Below, piece by piece: positions 26,339 to 35,471 of a stretch of 64,000 bases of DNA. The stretch is from Ignavibacteriota bacterium. GTDB taxonomy: Bacteria; Bacteroidota; Ignavibacteria; Tepidaquicellales; Tepidaquicellaceae. The number at the start of each line of letters is the position of its first letter. Position 1 is the first letter of the stretch. Below the pieces are notes generated by a model, which was not told the origin of the DNA, did no database searches, and was given only the letters and a program-made list of their open reading frames with translations. Both the position numbers and the translations under genes were made by a program. Location: the NCBI GenBank assembly GCA_016218085.1, contig JACREY010000017.1, positions 1 to 64,000 on the forward strand. The letters run 5' to 3'.

Positions 26339-26375
26339 AAAGGTTGTCCCGGAAACGGGACAACCTTTTTTTTTA
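26339..26375 (+). terminator. Strong rho-independent terminator
   Basis: AAAGGTTGTCCCG pairs with CGGGACAACCTTT around a GAAA tetraloop, followed by a T-run. It ends paralog A ahead of paralog B, so the two tandem genes are separate units. Confidence 0.9.
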
Positions 26376-26465
26376 TTTATATTGATTTTATCAATCACTA
26401 TAAATAAATTAAATGAAAAGTAATACTTTCGGATGCATTTTAAATCTCTTCGGAGGGGGAATAAA

Positions 26466-28772
26466 ATGGCGAAAAAACACTTATCATTTTTCACAACAAT
26501 TCTGTTAACATTAGTCTTTTCTGTAAACGGATTAAGTCAGGAAAGGCATTCATTGGCATCTGCTCCGCTTTCAGAAATATTATTGCAGAGCAATTTTAGC
26601 ACCGAAAACCCATTAAATGCAAACAGCCGCTGTTTTGTATATTTAGGAGGAACATCAAACTCCCAGTTGTACAAGCATTTTTTGGGGAATATGAATCTTA
26701 CGCCCATCGGCTCACCTTTTTATGCAGCAGGCTGGTTAGGCGGCATGGCAAGAGATATATCAACAGGAATGCTTTATATCAACAATCAGTCCTATCCTTT
26801 CCAGATATGGAGACCTGACACAGTAACCGGTATTTGCACGCAGATAATTGCCACATGCACCGGAATACCGCACGCAAATTTTACAGGATTGGTATTAGAC
26901 CATATAACGGGAAATTACTACGGCTTGTCGACCGACCTCACCGCATCTTCAATATTTACTATTAATATGACAACGGGAGTCTGCACACCTATAGGTACAC
27001 CTTCGACAGTATGCGCAGGAGGAATAGCAATTGCATGTTCTCCGTGCGGGTCCTTATTCGCAGTTGATATTGTCGAAGATAACTTATACAAAGTAAACAA
27101 GACAACAGGGGTATTCACGCTTGTAGGTCCGCTGGGATTTTCTGCTAATTTCGGTCAGGATGCGGCTTTTGATTTAAGCGACGGAATTCTTTACCTTGCG
27201 TCTTCGGGTCCCGGAAATTATCTGAGAATATGCGATACGACAACGGGAAGCGCATCGGTAATTGTACTGACATATCCGAGTCAGCCATTATGTTTGGCTA
27301 TAGTTGGAAGCCCGGGACCGGGCATACAACACACACCGCTCCCGAATACCCAGAACCTGGCGGGTCCTTATGTTGTCAACGCCGTAATTACGGCTTCAGG
27401 TTCACCAATTTCATCATCAAAGATTTTCTGGTCAAGAAACAATCCGGCTATAACAGACTCAGTAACAATGGCAAATACAAGCGGAAACAACTGGACGGGA
27501 AACATTCCCGGAAACAGTTCCGTTGCAACGTACAGATATTATCTGAGAGTAAAAGACAGTATCGGAAGGACAGGGTATCATCCGGTTGGAGCTCCTATAA
27601 TTTTACATTCTTTTCAGGCAATGTTATCCGATACGGTTAAACCCGTTATCACTCATACTCCAATAAGCAATGTTCCGAAGGCGCTATGGCCTGTTGCCGT
27701 AAGTGCTTCTGTTACGGATAACATAGGAATTGACTCTGTCTGGGTCAGGTGGTACAAGAATTCACCTTCAAACGGATATAAGCAATTTAAACTGAATAAT
27801 ACAGGCGGGAGCAATTATAGTGCAGTTTTCAACTCTATAAACAGCGAAGTAAATATTGGGGACAATATTTTCTACAGAATAATTGCACAGGATAATTCCA
27901 CAAGCCACAACAGGGATTCAACGCCGGTTTACTCATTTATGATTACTGTACCTATCAACATCTGCATTGGCACCGGCACTTCACCGTCGAATTATCCTTT
28001 TACAACATACTGGATGGACGGACAGACACTGATGCTTTTTACTGCAGCTGAACTGGCTGCAGCTGGAGCATATACAAACTCCCCTATAACAAAAATCGGT
28101 TTCAATGTAATTTCAGCGTCACAACAGACTATGTTAGGATTCCATATACATATCCAACATACATCTATTACAACCGTAACAGGATTTGTAACAACAGGCT
28201 GGACACATGCATATGCGGGATCATATACAGTTCCGGGAACGGGCTGGCAATATATTGATTTGATGCCGCCATATTTTATTTACAACGGCACAAGCAACCT
28301 GCTTGTTGAAGTATGCTATGATAACAACTCTTATACAACTTACTCAATTGTAAATGCAACTTCTGCTCCGGGAATGACCTGGGGTTATTACACTGATAAT
28401 ATGACCGGATGCTTATTGACGGGAGGAGCTTCTCAGCCAATCAGACCGAATATCTGCTTTTACATGAATCCGATTATCGGAACAGGAAGCAATTCCAACA
28501 ATATACCTGAACAATACTCATTGAGCCAGAACTATCCGAATCCGTTCAATCCTGTAACAAGGATTAATTTTGATTTACCGAAACAGGGTCTGACAACTCT
28601 GAAAGTATATGACATACTTGGAAGAGAAATAAGAACACTTGTAAACGAAGTAAAAGCTCCGGGCAGTTATTCAATAGATTTCAATGGTAATGAATTTTCC
28701 AGCGGTGTGTACTTCTATAAATTGGAATCGAATCAGTTTTCAGATATAAAGAGAATGATTCTTGTAAAGTAA
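26466..28772 (+). CDS. T9SS-sorted propeller/Ig surface protein, paralog B
   Basis: A secreted protein of 768 residues from the ATG at 26466 (GGAGGGGGA just upstream), with signal peptide MAKKHLSFFTTILLTLVFSV. The domain order is the same as in paralog A: propeller-like repeats, two Ig-like domains (IQHTPLPNTQN and VITHTPISNVP starts), SNYPFTTYWMDGQT domain, and T9SS sorting domain (LSQNYPNPFNPVT, SSGVYFYKLE). Most of the length aligns without gaps to paralog A, with the main differences in the first 40 residues and in codon choice, so the duplication is not very recent. It probably has its own promoter, given the strong terminator upstream. The ligand or structure it builds is unknown. Confidence 0.88.
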   Translation: MAKKHLSFFTTILLTLVFSVNGLSQERHSLASAPLSEILLQSNFSTENPLNANSRCFVYLGGTSNSQLYKHFLGNMNLTPIGSPFYAAGWLGGMARDISTGMLYINNQSYPFQIWRPDTVTGICTQIIATCTGIPHANFTGLVLDHITGNYYGLSTDLTASSIFTINMTTGVCTPIGTPSTVCAGGIAIACSPCGSLFAVDIVEDNLYKVNKTTGVFTLVGPLGFSANFGQDAAFDLSDGILYLASSGPGNYLRICDTTTGSASVIVLTYPSQPLCLAIVGSPGPGIQHTPLPNTQNLAGPYVVNAVITASGSPISSSKIFWSRNNPAITDSVTMANTSGNNWTGNIPGNSSVATYRYYLRVKDSIGRTGYHPVGAPIILHSFQAMLSDTVKPVITHTPISNVPKALWPVAVSASVTDNIGIDSVWVRWYKNSPSNGYKQFKLNNTGGSNYSAVFNSINSEVNIGDNIFYRIIAQDNSTSHNRDSTPVYSFMITVPINICIGTGTSPSNYPFTTYWMDGQTLMLFTAAELAAAGAYTNSPITKIGFNVISASQQTMLGFHIHIQHTSITTVTGFVTTGWTHAYAGSYTVPGTGWQYIDLMPPYFIYNGTSNLLVEVCYDNNSYTTYSIVNATSAPGMTWGYYTDNMTGCLLTGGASQPIRPNICFYMNPIIGTGSNSNNIPEQYSLSQNYPNPFNPVTRINFDLPKQGLTTLKVYDILGREIRTLVNEVKAPGSYSIDFNGNEFSSGVYFYKLESNQFSDIKRMILVK

Positions 28773-28836
28773 AAAGCACTATATTTTCAATTAATTTGAA
28801 ATTGCATAAGGACGGGAGAATTATATCCTGATTAAT

Positions 28837-28864
28837 AGGGTTTTTACCATAACCCTGTTTTAAT
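28837..28864 (+). terminator. Probable weak terminator
   Basis: AGGGTT (28837-28842) pairs with AACCCT (28851-28856), followed by GTTTTAATATT. It lies 65 bp after paralog B. Confidence 0.45.
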
Positions 28865-28931
28865 ATTACATTATTGGAATATTTTTATTAATTTATTTCA
28901 ATAAACATCATTCAACTATAGGGGAAATGTT

Positions 28932-29843
28932 ATGAAAAAAAATATCTTTTTATTATTTTTTTTATTCGGTTCTATATTCTGCACAGCCCAGCAGATTAAC
29001 ATCAAGCTAAACGAAGGATTTGAATCTACTGCATTTCCCCCGGCAGGGTGGAAAAGATACAATGTGATGGGAGCTAACATCTGGCAGAGACTTACGGCTC
29101 CGATGCCGGTCGAAATAAACCAGCCGCCCATACAGGGAAGTTCGGTGGCAAGAATCAATTACGAAGAAACAGGAGGCAACGACTGGCTGGTTACAAGAAA
29201 AATCGAGCAGATATCGAACGGCGATTCGCTTACATTTTTTTTAATAAAGCAATATGCACAGGGACCTTTTCCGCCAGATTCACTGATGGTAAAGATTTCG
29301 ACGACTGATTCCCTGATGACCAGCTTCGGAGCATCGGTATTAACAATAAACATTGCTGCTCTGCCTACGGGAACGCAGGTCTGGCGGAAGTACACAGTAA
29401 ACCTTTCGCAGTATGCAGGAAGCAACATTTTCATAGCATTCCAGCACAGGAATTTCAACGGACATGGATGTGCGCTGGACAGTGTTATGGTTTATAATCA
29501 AAGTAATATCGGAATCAGGCAAGTCAGTTCGGGAATCCCCGATAAAATAAAATTATTTCAGAATTATCCAAATCCGTTCAATCCGGAAACAAAAATCAGA
29601 TTTGAGATTAGAAGGAATAATTCTTTAGTCAGGCTTGCGATATACGGAATAACCGGTATCGAGACAGCTGTGCTTGTTAATCAATCACTGAGCGCGGGAA
29701 TTTACGAAGCAGTATTCAATTTAAACAGTGACCGTTCGAAAGTTCATTCAAGCGGTGTATATTTCTACAGGCTCGAAGTAACCGAAATCGGAGCATACAG
29801 CAATTACAAATGCATATCTAAATCGATGATACTGTTGAAATAG
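28932..29843 (+). CDS. T9SS-sorted choice-of-anchor J protein
   Basis: A 303-residue secreted protein. Signal peptide MKKNIFLLFFLFGSIFCTAQ; then a cleaved-adhesin/choice-of-anchor J jelly-roll domain (LNEGFESTAFPPAGWKRYN to about residue 190) with FIAFQHRNFNGHGCALDSV as its typical last strand; then a T9SS sorting domain (LFQNYPNPFNPET, SSGVYFYRLE). The jelly-roll domain often binds carbohydrate or acts as an adhesion module. It has an ATG start preceded by AGGGGAAA. It is the third cargo in the cluster. Confidence 0.85.
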   Translation: MKKNIFLLFFLFGSIFCTAQQINIKLNEGFESTAFPPAGWKRYNVMGANIWQRLTAPMPVEINQPPIQGSSVARINYEETGGNDWLVTRKIEQISNGDSLTFFLIKQYAQGPFPPDSLMVKISTTDSLMTSFGASVLTINIAALPTGTQVWRKYTVNLSQYAGSNIFIAFQHRNFNGHGCALDSVMVYNQSNIGIRQVSSGIPDKIKLFQNYPNPFNPETKIRFEIRRNNSLVRLAIYGITGIETAVLVNQSLSAGIYEAVFNLNSDRSKVHSSGVYFYRLEVTEIGAYSNYKCISKSMILLK

Positions 29844-29966
29844 TTTTGTTAAATTGCAGATTTTTAATATGTTAACAATATAACGATATTCAGGAAGCAA
29901 ATTAACGGAGTTTTGAGAAACAAAGAATATACTAATAACAGTTCAAATTTTCAAAAAATTATTTAA

Positions 29967-29997
29967 TTGACATTTCAAGGGAATTGAATTAAATTTA
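29967..29997 (+). promoter_or_regulatory. Bacteroidota-type promoter
   Basis: TTGACA (29967-29972), 17-bp spacer, TAAATTTA (29990-29997), which is seven of eight to the -7 consensus TAnnTTTG. It lies about 50 bp ahead of the GTG start of the Ycf48-like gene, which itself has AGGGAG just upstream. Confidence 0.55.
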
Positions 29998-30046
29998 GCT
30001 ATAAATTTTTCAAAAATAAAATAACTCAAACAGAAGGGAGTGTTTT

Positions 30047-32140
30047 GTGAAAAAATTGATATTCTCAGTCCTTGTACTAGTAATATTTGCATTAAATACA
30101 AACGCACAGGACTATAAAGTAAACGTAGTCAATGAAATTAACCCCGGCAGTTTAAGTCTCGCTCCGTACGCAACGGAAAGGGATTACGTGTCAGCAATCG
30201 GTGACCTGCTAAGGAACCACAACGTTGATTCTTTATTAGGTTCGGTTTATGGATACGGAGTATGCTGGACAGGTTCATATTATGTAACCAGCAGATTCAG
30301 CACGGTTAACAGATTCAACAGAATGGATTTCAACTGGAACAGAGTTGATTCATTCCCTGCTACCGGTGCCGGAACGGGTTTTTTCAGAGACTTAGCATTT
30401 GCTAACGGAAAGATCTGGGGATCACCGTTATCAAATACTATATACGGAATAAATCAGAGCACAGGCGTAATGGAAAAAACCATTACAACCTCGTATGCTT
30501 CCATCAGGGCTTGTACCTGGGACCCGGTAAGAAAAGGTTTCTGGATAGGAACGAACAGTTTTACCGGTCCATTGGTTTGTGTTGATACAAACGGTGTATT
30601 AATCCCCGGTTGTACAATTACAATGCCCGCATCAGGTTGTTACGGTGTTGGATATGATGATGACCCGGCAGGTCCGTTCTTATGGGTCAGCACAGACCAG
30701 ACACCAACCTCAACAACAGGAACAGCATTCCTGAAATACAACGCAACAACACTTACTCAGGTAGGAACACCTCTTAACGTAACAGTTCCGTTAACATCGG
30801 GAGCGCCTCTTTCATCAGGCGGTTGCGAAGTAGTTACAAACTGCGTACCCGGTAAGAGAACCATAGTATCGATGGTACAGGGAACACCTGACAGAGTAAT
30901 AGTAACAGAAATCGGAAATGCAGGCCCGACAATTCCTACAGGAACCTGGACTGAACAGGTATCGGGATTAACAACCGTATTGTATTCAGTATCGGCAGTT
31001 AACGATGACGTAGCGTGGGTATGCGGCGCCAGCGGTAAAGTATTAAGAACCATCAATAAAGGTTTACTCTGGTCAAACGTTAGCGGAAACCTTCCGACCA
31101 CATATGCACTTTACAACATTTTTGCATATGATGCAAACGTTGCAATAGTAACAGGCGTATCAGGTTCCACAACAGCAATCTACCAGACCTCCAACGGCGG
31201 AGTTAACTGGACAACAGCCAATTCACATGCAGGATTCGGTGATGACCTCTGGATGTCAAACGCTTCAACCGGATTCTTCATCGGCGACCCGATAGCCGGT
31301 AACTGGGATTTATTAAAGAGCACTAATGCAGGTCTTAACTGGTCAACCTGGGCAACAGTCCCGACAACAAACACAAGCGGAACATACAACAATGCTGCCT
31401 GTTTCGACGGCAACAACGTATGGTTCCAGTCAGTAGGATTAAGCACAATTCATTATTCAACTAACCTTGGTGTTAACTGGACAACCCAATCAGAATCACT
31501 TGCAGAAATTACTGCAATCAGCTTCAACAGTTCAGCAACAGGTCTTGCAGGCGGTTCATCAACTTCACCGGGCTTATTAAAATCAACAAACTCAGGTGCA
31601 AACTGGACAGCACTTACCAGCCCGTATCCGACAAACTCGATTTCGGGAATAGTCGGTGCACAGTCAACATGGTGGGTATCACAGCAGGGAACAGGCATCA
31701 GCATTTCCACGAATGACGGTGCAAACTGGTCAACTGCTTACACAGCCCCGGCAGGAAGCTTCTATCACATGACAAAGTCACGTGCAGGCGCAACAATCTG
31801 GGCAGTAAGAAGCAACGGTGGTATTTCAAGGTATGGATTAATCACAGGAATCAGCAACACTTCGACTGAAGTGCCTGCAACATTCTCACTCAGCCAGAAC
31901 TATCCGAACCCGTTCAACCCGACAACAAAGATTAACTTTGCATTACCGAAATCAGGACTTGTAACACTTAAAGTCTATGATGTACTCGGTAAAGAAGTCG
32001 CAACACTTGTAAACGAAGTCAAGAATGCAGGAACATACAATTTCGAATTCGACGCATCGAATCTTACAAGCGGTGTTTACTTCTACAAGATCGAAGCAAA
32101 CGGATTCACAGATGTCAAGAAAATGATGTTAGTAAAATAA
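30047..32140 (+). CDS. T9SS-sorted Ycf48-like propeller protein
   Basis: A 697-residue secreted protein. Signal peptide MKKLIFSVLVLVIFALNTNAQ; an N-terminal propeller-like half (about 25-300, with WTGSYYVTSRFSTVNRF); a second propeller of Ycf48/BNR type (about 305-605) with repeated VLRTINKGLLWSNVSG, TSNGGVNWTT, STNAGLNWS, STNLGVNWTT and STNSGANWTA; then a T9SS sorting domain (LSQNYPNPFNPTT, TSGVYFYKIE). The start codon is GTG, supported by AGGGAG. Codon use is rich in GTC, AAC and ACA, like paralog A, and the promoter is good, so it is probably a well-expressed surface protein. The function is unknown. Confidence 0.88.
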   Translation: MKKLIFSVLVLVIFALNTNAQDYKVNVVNEINPGSLSLAPYATERDYVSAIGDLLRNHNVDSLLGSVYGYGVCWTGSYYVTSRFSTVNRFNRMDFNWNRVDSFPATGAGTGFFRDLAFANGKIWGSPLSNTIYGINQSTGVMEKTITTSYASIRACTWDPVRKGFWIGTNSFTGPLVCVDTNGVLIPGCTITMPASGCYGVGYDDDPAGPFLWVSTDQTPTSTTGTAFLKYNATTLTQVGTPLNVTVPLTSGAPLSSGGCEVVTNCVPGKRTIVSMVQGTPDRVIVTEIGNAGPTIPTGTWTEQVSGLTTVLYSVSAVNDDVAWVCGASGKVLRTINKGLLWSNVSGNLPTTYALYNIFAYDANVAIVTGVSGSTTAIYQTSNGGVNWTTANSHAGFGDDLWMSNASTGFFIGDPIAGNWDLLKSTNAGLNWSTWATVPTTNTSGTYNNAACFDGNNVWFQSVGLSTIHYSTNLGVNWTTQSESLAEITAISFNSSATGLAGGSSTSPGLLKSTNSGANWTALTSPYPTNSISGIVGAQSTWWVSQQGTGISISTNDGANWSTAYTAPAGSFYHMTKSRAGATIWAVRSNGGISRYGLITGISNTSTEVPATFSLSQNYPNPFNPTTKINFALPKSGLVTLKVYDVLGKEVATLVNEVKNAGTYNFEFDASNLTSGVYFYKIEANGFTDVKKMMLVK

Positions 32141-32222
32141 TATCACTGATCGTATTGATTTCGCTGATTACTCTGATTTTCAGATAATCCGGAATCGAAC
32201 TAACTATCAGACTTATTTTTTA

Positions 32223-32258
32223 AAACCCTTTGATTGAAGAAATCAAAGGGTTTTTTTA
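32223..32258 (+). terminator. Strong rho-independent terminator
   Basis: Perfect 13-bp stem AAACCCTTTGATT (32223-32235) and 32241-32253 around GAAGA, followed by TTTTATTTTATT. It ends the Ycf48-like gene, and overlaps an in-frame upstream extension of pgk, which is one reason to reject that extension. Confidence 0.9.
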
Positions 32259-32329
32259 TTTTATTAAAATGTCCTTTATCTACATTTATTTTTATTTTTC
32301 ATATTCCTATTTTTACAATAAAACAAACC

Positions 32330-33550
32330 ATGAGAAAATTATCAATCGAAGATTTATTGAAGCAGAACCTGATTAAGGGAAATAACGTGCTTGTCCGCGT
32401 GGATTTCAATGTGCCGCTGGATGCAGACAGGAATATCACAGACGTGAAAAGAATTGTAGAATCCGTTCCTACCATTAATGCCATAATAAGAAACGGCGGG
32501 AAGTGCATATTAATGAGCCATCTCGGCAGGCCAAAGGGAGAAAAAAATCCAAAATATTCCCTGAATGTAGTAGCAGAATTTCTTTCGAAATACCTCGACT
32601 GCAGAGTGCTCTTTTCAGACGACTGCATAAGTCCGGATAACATAGAAGTAATAAAGAATATGAATGAAGGGGATGTGCTTCTTCTTGAAAACCTGAGATT
32701 TTACAAAGATGAGGAGAAGAATAATCCCGAGTTCGCTCGGAAGCTAGCTGCATACGGCGACGTATATGTGAACGATGCATTCGGAACGGCACACAGGGCG
32801 CACGCTTCAACTGAAGGTGTAACCCATTTTATTAAAACGTGTGCAGCGGGATACCTGATTGAAAAAGAACTTAAATACCTTGCAGGTGCTATTAATGACC
32901 CAAAACGCCCGCTGACGGCCATTCTCGGTGGTTCAAAGATTTCAGGAAAGATAGATGTTCTCGATAATCTTCTGAAAATTGCCGATAAGATTTTGATAGG
33001 CGGCGGAATGATGTTCACTTTTTACAAGGCAATGGGACTGAACATCGGCAAATCAATACTCGAAGAAGATAAAATTGAACTCGCAAAAGAAGTTCTTGCA
33101 AAGGCAAAAAGTCTGAACAAGGAGCTTATTCTTCCGGTTGATGTAATGATAGCCGATAAATTCGAAAACTCTGCAAGTATCAGGACTATTGATTTTGATA
33201 AAATGACAGAAGACCTGAACGATTGGATGGGAATGGACATAGGTGAAAAGACTATAGATAAATTCAGAAATGAAATACTGAATTCAAAGACAATAGTATG
33301 GAACGGACCGATGGGTGTATTTGAGATGGATAACTTTTCAAAGGGAACGTTCGAGATAGCAAAAGCACTTGCAGAATCAACATCAAAAGGAGCAGTTACC
33401 ATTATAGGAGGAGGTGACTCCGCTGCGGCAATAGCTAAAGCAGAGCTGGAAGAGAAAGTATCGCACGTCTCGACAGGCGGCGGTGCATCGCTTGAATTCC
33501 TCGAAGGAAAAGTTCTTCCGGGCATAAATGCCCTTTCAAATAACAGATAA
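32330..33550 (+). CDS. pgk: Phosphoglycerate kinase
   Basis: Glycolytic enzyme converting 1,3-bisphosphoglycerate and ADP to 3-phosphoglycerate and ATP. It is 406 residues from the ATG at 32330. All conserved motifs are present: VRVDFNVPLD, MSHLGRPKG, LENLRFYKDEE, YVNDAFGTAHRAHAS, GGSKISGKIDVL, WNGPMGVFE, IGGGDSAAAIAK and VSTGGGASLEFLEGK. An in-frame ATG at 32234 is rejected because it lies inside the terminator of the preceding gene and would add an unrelated hydrophobic stretch. The stop codon is inside a heptanucleotide repeat (33538-33558). Confidence 0.97.
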   Translation: MRKLSIEDLLKQNLIKGNNVLVRVDFNVPLDADRNITDVKRIVESVPTINAIIRNGGKCILMSHLGRPKGEKNPKYSLNVVAEFLSKYLDCRVLFSDDCISPDNIEVIKNMNEGDVLLLENLRFYKDEEKNNPEFARKLAAYGDVYVNDAFGTAHRAHASTEGVTHFIKTCAAGYLIEKELKYLAGAINDPKRPLTAILGGSKISGKIDVLDNLLKIADKILIGGGMMFTFYKAMGLNIGKSILEEDKIELAKEVLAKAKSLNKELILPVDVMIADKFENSASIRTIDFDKMTEDLNDWMGMDIGEKTIDKFRNEILNSKTIVWNGPMGVFEMDNFSKGTFEIAKALAESTSKGAVTIIGGGDSAAAIAKAELEEKVSHVSTGGGASLEFLEGKVLPGINALSNNR

Positions 33551-33558
33551 CAAATAAC
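33538..33558. repeat. Heptanucleotide tandem repeat at pgk stop
   Basis: Three exact 7-bp steps: AAATAAC, AGATAAC, AAATAAC. They encode the last residues of Pgk (N-N-R) and the stop codon (33548-33550, in unit two), and run past it. Confidence 0.8.
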
Positions 33559-33573
33559 AAAAAAAAGTTGTTG

Positions 33574-33605
33574 AATGGCATATTTTAATATGCCATTTTT
33601 TATTT
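33574..33605. terminator. Rho-independent terminator after pgk
   Basis: Perfect 11-bp stem AATGGCATATT (33574-33584) with 33587-33597 and a tiny TT loop, then a T-run. A shorter A-run on the left side means it might also serve the leftward S23 gene. Confidence 0.75.
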
Positions 33606-33965
33606 ATTCTTGATTCGAGTAGTTTTAATAATTGAGAAAAGAATTTTATTTAATTCTTCACAATCCGAAAAAAGGGATTCAAACATTTCTTTATCGATAT
33701 ATTCAGTTTCGTGGAGTAATCTTAGCCAATATTTAGTTTCCTTTCCTTCTTTATATGCTATTGATATTTTATTCGAAAAATCAGGTGTGGAAATTCCGCC
33801 GTGTGCCTCTTCCACATTTGCTCCAATTGAGGTACCGCTCTTAAGAATTTGTTTAGAAAGTACAAATTCTTTTTTGTTTTCAACCAAAAACTTATATAGT
33901 TTAACAATTCTAACAGCAAATCCGAATGATTTTTCCAAAATTATACCATGTTTATCATCATCCAT
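33600..33965 (-). CDS. Four-helix-bundle (S23) protein
   Basis: A 121-residue all-helical protein of the 23S rRNA intervening-sequence (S23) family, recognised by FAVRIVKLYKFLVENKKEF, LKSGTSIGANVEEAHGG and FSNKISIAYKEGKETKYWLRLL. Members were first found inside insertions of 23S rRNA genes and are also common as stand-alone genes in Bacteroidota. The function is unknown; they form pentameric helical bundles in known structures. It sits between pgk and lpxC-fabZ, where lpxA would be expected, and heptad repeats lie on both sides in inverted orientation. Confidence 0.88.
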   Translation of the reverse strand: MDDDKHGIILEKSFGFAVRIVKLYKFLVENKKEFVLSKQILKSGTSIGANVEEAHGGISTPDFSNKISIAYKEGKETKYWLRLLHETEYIDKEMFESLFSDCEELNKILFSIIKTTRIKNK

Positions 33966-34020
33966 TATATGATAATTGGATTTAGAATTTTATAAAAAAT
34001 TATATCCTAATTCTGAAAAT

Positions 34021-34056
34021 ATCTGCTATCTGTTATTTGTTATTTGTTATTTGTTA
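34021..34056. repeat. Heptanucleotide tandem repeat at lpxC-fabZ stop
   Basis: Read on the minus strand: three AAATAAC units followed by AGATAGC and AGAT. The lpxC-fabZ stop codon (34047-34049) is in the first unit. The units are the same as at the pgk and threonine dehydrogenase stops. Confidence 0.8.
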
Positions 34057-35456
34057 ACAACTGCCACGCTGAATTCCCCTTCACAAGCAACTTCGCCGCC
34101 TATATAGCCTTTATAAGCTTTTCCTTTCATTTTGCAGAAACCTCTCCTGAAAGAAAGTATCTGCATTTCAAAAATCAGCTGGTCACCGGGAATAACCTGT
34201 TTTTTGAATTTCACGTTGTCCATTGTGGTAAAGAATGCAAGTTTGCTTTCGGCATCTTCAAGCGTCTGCATCAGCAATATTCCGCCGCATTGCGCCATAG
34301 CTTCGACAATCAGTACGCCTGGCATAATCGGTTTTTCCGGAAAATGCCCCTGGAAAAACGGCTCATTGAATGTTACGTTTTTCATTCCGACTATTCTCTG
34401 CGTATCCATTTCAATTTCAAGAATCCTGTCAACGAGCAGGAAGGGATATCTGTGGGGTAAAATCTTCATTATTGCCTCAACATCCAGAACTCCATTTGTT
34501 GATTTCAGCATCTGGTATTTTTTCACCACTTTTCTCTGCAAATACAATTTCCTGAGCATTTTAGTAAACTCAATATTTGATTTATGACCGGGTCTTGCGG
34601 CGAGTATCTGGCCTTTTATCGGTGCTCCGATTAGCGCAAGGTCGCCAATCATATCAAGCACTTTATGGCGGGCAGGTTCGTTTTTAAACCTGAGAGGTGT
34701 ATCATCGAGTATTCCGCTTGTGCCGATTTTAATTTTATCGTTTAACTCAAGTTTATTCTTGTATGTATCGAATTCGGAATCAGTAAACTGCCTGTCAACT
34801 ATTACAATTGCATTTCCTATATCACCTCCTTTTATCAGTCCCTGCTCTTTAAGCATTTCAATTTCCTTCAGAAAGCAGAATGTTCTTGCAGGCGCAAACT
34901 CTGTTGCGAATTCATTCTCCATATCGAACAATCCACTGTGCTGCACGCCCAGTGCCGGATTTGCGAAGTCAATCATCAGGGAAATTCTGAAATCATTTTT
35001 CAAAGGCAGGGCAACTATATCAACTTTATCGGTATCGCTGTGATAATGCACGGTGTCTTCGATGATAAGATAGTCCCTCATCGCTTCCTGTTCAGAAAAT
35101 CCCGCCTTCACAAGCGTATGAACGTAATCTATTGCACTGCCGTCCATAATGGGGGGTTCGTTGCTGTCCAGTTCAACTATGATATTATCGATTTCACATC
35201 CTCTTATCGCCGCAAGCACGTGCTCGACAGTGTGAACTTTAGCATTGCCCATTGCAATTGTGGTTCCCCTCGATATATCAACCACGTGGTCGATATCGGC
35301 AGGAATTTCCGGTGAGTTTTCCAGGTCAATTCTTCTGAACCTGATTCCGTAATTTTCAGGAGCAGGCTTAAAAGTCATCACAGACCTGTTTCCTGTGTGA
35401 AGTCCAACTCCGGACAGCGAAGCGCTTTTTAAAATTGTTCTTTGTTTCTCTAGCAT
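34047..35456 (-). CDS. lpxC-fabZ: LpxC-FabZ fusion: lipid A deacetylase / 3-hydroxyacyl-ACP dehydratase
   Basis: A bifunctional 469-residue protein typical of Bacteroidota and Chlorobiota. Residues 1-315 are LpxC, the zinc-dependent UDP-3-O-acyl-N-acetylglucosamine deacetylase committing step of lipid A synthesis (TLKSASLSGVGLHTG-like start, zinc His in VHTVEHVLAAIRG, and HKVLDMIGDLALIG plus GHKSN). Residues from about 326 are FabZ (ILPHRYPFLLVDRI; catalytic His in FFQGHFPEKPIMPG and Glu in VEAMAQ) for fatty acid elongation. The fusion ties phospholipid and lipid A synthesis at protein level. It is the last gene of the ddl-to-lpxC leftward operon, 15 bp after lpxD. Confidence 0.96.
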   Translation of the reverse strand: MLEKQRTILKSASLSGVGLHTGNRSVMTFKPAPENYGIRFRRIDLENSPEIPADIDHVVDISRGTTIAMGNAKVHTVEHVLAAIRGCEIDNIIVELDSNEPPIMDGSAIDYVHTLVKAGFSEQEAMRDYLIIEDTVHYHSDTDKVDIVALPLKNDFRISLMIDFANPALGVQHSGLFDMENEFATEFAPARTFCFLKEIEMLKEQGLIKGGDIGNAIVIVDRQFTDSEFDTYKNKLELNDKIKIGTSGILDDTPLRFKNEPARHKVLDMIGDLALIGAPIKGQILAARPGHKSNIEFTKMLRKLYLQRKVVKKYQMLKSTNGVLDVEAIMKILPHRYPFLLVDRILEIEMDTQRIVGMKNVTFNEPFFQGHFPEKPIMPGVLIVEAMAQCGGILLMQTLEDAESKLAFFTTMDNVKFKKQVIPGDQLIFEMQILSFRRGFCKMKGKAYKGYIGGEVACEGEFSVAVVNK

Positions 35457-35471
35457 TTAATTAAATTTGTT

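Noticed and set aside
32234-32329. Longer Pgk from an ATG at 32234
   Set aside because: It lies in the terminator of the preceding gene and adds an unrelated hydrophobic stretch.
33022-33525. 167-codon leftward frame, Ser/Phe-rich
   Set aside because: Antisense shadow of pgk with composition typical of a complementary strand.
33610-33972. 120-codon rightward frame opposite the S23 gene
   Set aside because: The leftward frame has the S23 family motifs; this one is its complement.
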